Assembly: GCF_021278025.1 (NCBI RefSeq)
Contig: NZ_JAIBHJ010000011.1
Location: forward strand, 62,001-126,000
Direction of reading: 5' to 3'
From: Motilimonas sp. E26
Lineage (GTDB): Bacteria > Pseudomonadota > Gammaproteobacteria > Enterobacterales > CBDFNC01
Length of the DNA stretch: 64,000 bases
The position numbers were made by a program, and so were the translations under genes. Every line of letters starts with the position of its first letter. Position 1 is the first letter of the stretch. Shown piece by piece: positions 62,528 through 64,000 of this stretch. The notes below the pieces were generated by a model. The model had not been told where the DNA came from, ran no database searches, and saw only the letters and a list, made by a program, of their open reading frames with translations.

Positions 62528-63154
62528 TCATTCTTCAAGCAGTAATTTCACCCCTAAAAGGAGTAACACTGTGCCCGTTATTCCTTCCATCCAAGCTAAA
62601 AAAGCCCGGCTTTGTAGTAAGTTTTTTGCCTTATTGAGTGTGCTAGCCAAGCCACATTGCCAAACCATTGCGATAATGAAATGAATGCCTGCCATCAGCA
62701 ATGATTGCAACAATGGTGAGTATTCAGGATTAATAAATTGGGGTAAAAACGCTAAATAGAAAATACCGGTCTTTGGGTTTAATACATTTGATAAAAATCC
62801 TTCACGAAAAGCTTTTTGGTGTTTTAAAGGCGTCTTTACTTGTTGCAAATGAATCGTATTTTTTTGACCTTGTAACAGTGACTTAAAGCTACTAAGGCCG
62901 AGCCAAATTAAATAGGCTGCGCCAGCCCACTTGATGAGCAGAAATAACTCTGCTGATTGCATTAATATGGCCGAAATCCCGATAGCTGAAAAGGTAGCAT
63001 GAACAAATAAACCGAAGCATATTCCTAGACTTGTCATGTATCCCGCGGTTACTCCTGCGCGACTGGTATTACGTATGACAAGTGCCGTGTCTAACCCCGG
63101 AGTTAGGGTCAATATTGTTATTGCAAGCAAAAAAGCTTCTAGGTTGATAATCAT
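62528..63154 (-). CDS. RhtB/LysE family amino-acid exporter
   Basis: This 208-residue protein has about six membrane helices with the family start ITILTLTPGLDTALVIRNTSRAG and the GAAYLIWLGLSSFKS region. RhtB proteins export threonine, homoserine or other neutral amino acids. It is separate from the LysE/ArgO gene at 2372, which is of a different branch. It lies 20 bases after the penicillin-binding protein gene, possibly in one transcript. Confidence 0.82.
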   Translation of the reverse strand: MIINLEAFLLAITILTLTPGLDTALVIRNTSRAGVTAGYMTSLGICFGLFVHATFSAIGISAILMQSAELFLLIKWAGAAYLIWLGLSSFKSLLQGQKNTIHLQQVKTPLKHQKAFREGFLSNVLNPKTGIFYLAFLPQFINPEYSPLLQSLLMAGIHFIIAMVWQCGLASTLNKAKNLLQSRAFLAWMEGITGTVLLLLGVKLLLEE

Positions 63155-63174
63155 TTATGTTATTCAGATTTGAG

Positions 63175-64000
63175 TTAATGACAGTAATGTGCGCCGTTTG
63201 CGATGGACTTGTCAAGATAAGGCATGAGCATAGGGACCATACCTTTTAGCACCTGTACTGGCAACGCTGATGTAAAAGTAAAGTTATCAGATGCACTGCC
63301 CGGCACATAAGCTGTTAAGGTGCCAAAGTAATCATCACCAATATAAAAGACTAAGGTCGCTGTGCGGTTACGTGCTACAGAGCTGGTTACTTGTCCACCC
63401 CGCCCAAAGGTTTCAATACGGTTATCACCGGTGCCGGTTTTAGCTCCTACTGTTAATAATTCACCATCCGCTTGGGTAAATGCTCCTGCTAAGCGTCTTG
63501 CGGTGCCAGCATTGACTACTTCTGCTAGTGCGTTTTTAAGTGCTTGCGCTACTTCAATTCGCATTACTCGCTCGCCGGCAATGGGTTTGGGGTTATAGTG
63601 ACTCTGATAAGGGGTATCATCGGCAAAGGCCAATTTTTCGATGCGCTGAGTTGGATATTTTATTCCGCCATTTTGAATGATGCCAAGTAGGGTCGCGAGG
63701 GCAACAGGGCGATCGCCCGAGCTACCTAGAGCGGTTGCTAGGGAAGGGACAAGGTGGTCAAAGGGGTAGCCCACTTTTGCCCAGCGTTGATGAATATCTA
63801 AAAAAGCTTCTACTTCGAGCATGGTTCGAATGCGTGAATCCCGTGCGGTGCGATGGCGAGTCTTAAATAGCCAGCCATAGACCTCTTGGCGTTGAACTTG
63901 GCTTGCTGCTATAGCATCGGATAAGGTCACATTATCGGTTTGCATTAAATACCCCAAGAGCCAAAGTTCTAGTGGGTGTACTCGCGCTATATAGCCTTGA
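63175..64000 (-). CDS. Penicillin-binding protein (transpeptidase part), C-terminal end (partial)
   Basis: The gene runs off the window end: the reading frame is open to base 64000. About 274 residues are visible. ARVHPLELWLLGYL near the edge and the KTG triad motif in GAKTGTGDN with ALGSSGDRPVALATLLGIIQNGG before it identify the C-terminal part of a peptidoglycan synthase (transpeptidase domain). The N-terminal part is absent, so the exact class (for example class A with glycosyltransferase) cannot be told. Confidence 0.72.
   Translation of the reverse strand, partial: QGYIARVHPLELWLLGYLMQTDNVTLSDAIAASQVQRQEVYGWLFKTRHRTARDSRIRTMLEVEAFLDIHQRWAKVGYPFDHLVPSLATALGSSGDRPVALATLLGIIQNGGIKYPTQRIEKLAFADDTPYQSHYNPKPIAGERVMRIEVAQALKNALAEVVNAGTARRLAGAFTQADGELLTVGAKTGTGDNRIETFGRGGQVTSSVARNRTATLVFYIGDDYFGTLTAYVPGSASDNFTFTSALPVQVLKGMVPMLMPYLDKSIANGAHYCH

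Overview
This window is chromosomal DNA of a marine-type gammaproteobacterium of the Alteromonadales/Vibrionales kind. The evidence is the conserved blocks fldB/xerD-dsbC-recJ, srmB|trmN, ettA and radA, together with families typical of Shewanella/Vibrio relatives (DUF3360, DUF2860, DUF3019, MipA/OmpV). I cannot name the species. No rRNA, tRNA, CRISPR array, insertion sequence or prophage was seen.

Layout. 1-10.5 kb holds housekeeping and small accessory genes: radA end, a GFA enzyme, an SDR and a DCC-family protein separated by an 87-bp tandem repeat, a LysE/ArgO exporter, a CPA1 antiporter with an RCK-like tail, a frameshifted gamma-glutamylcyclotransferase, a PilZ protein, ettA with a striking leader hairpin, a DUF3360 permease behind an FNR-like palindrome, and a small membrane protein. 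10.6-39 kb is a complete type VI secretion system (T6SS) on the minus strand. A vgrG-DUF-PAAR unit is followed by one long operon: tssA-hcp-tssB-tssC-tssC2-tssE-tssF-tssG-clpV-[sensor/MFS fusion, ABC_sub_bind protein, SBP_bac_3 protein]-tagH-tssJ-tssK-tssL-tssM-kinase-selO. 39.5-41 kb is a plus-strand gene for a membrane-anchored coiled-coil pseudo-receiver protein.

41-46.7 kb is a cell-envelope signalling cassette: a MipA/OmpV barrel, a DUF3019 protein, an OmpR-type regulator and a histidine kinase, flanked by two paralogous DUF2860 outer-membrane proteins. 47-50.8 kb encodes a proline-catabolic PutA split into two coupled genes, whose aldehyde dehydrogenase domain has lost its catalytic cysteine. 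51-64 kb is housekeeping: srmB, trmN, brnQ, two DUF4124-type periplasmic proteins, fldB, xerD, dsbC, recJ, a glycosyltransferase, a RhtB exporter and the end of a penicillin-binding protein.

The most unusual content lies in three places. First, the T6SS operon carries a three-gene module that is not part of the T6SS core: a double periplasmic sensor fused to an MFS transporter, plus two periplasmic binding proteins of different families with no ABC permease or ATPase. The same operon carries a second sheath-like protein whose start codon sits in a hairpin, a TssL with a SPOR-like tail, a TssM without a Walker A motif, and a kinase gene overlapping selO. Second, the split and catalytically degenerate PutA. 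Third, two non-coding structures: the 87-bp repeat that copies a gene junction, and the nested hairpin in the ettA leader.
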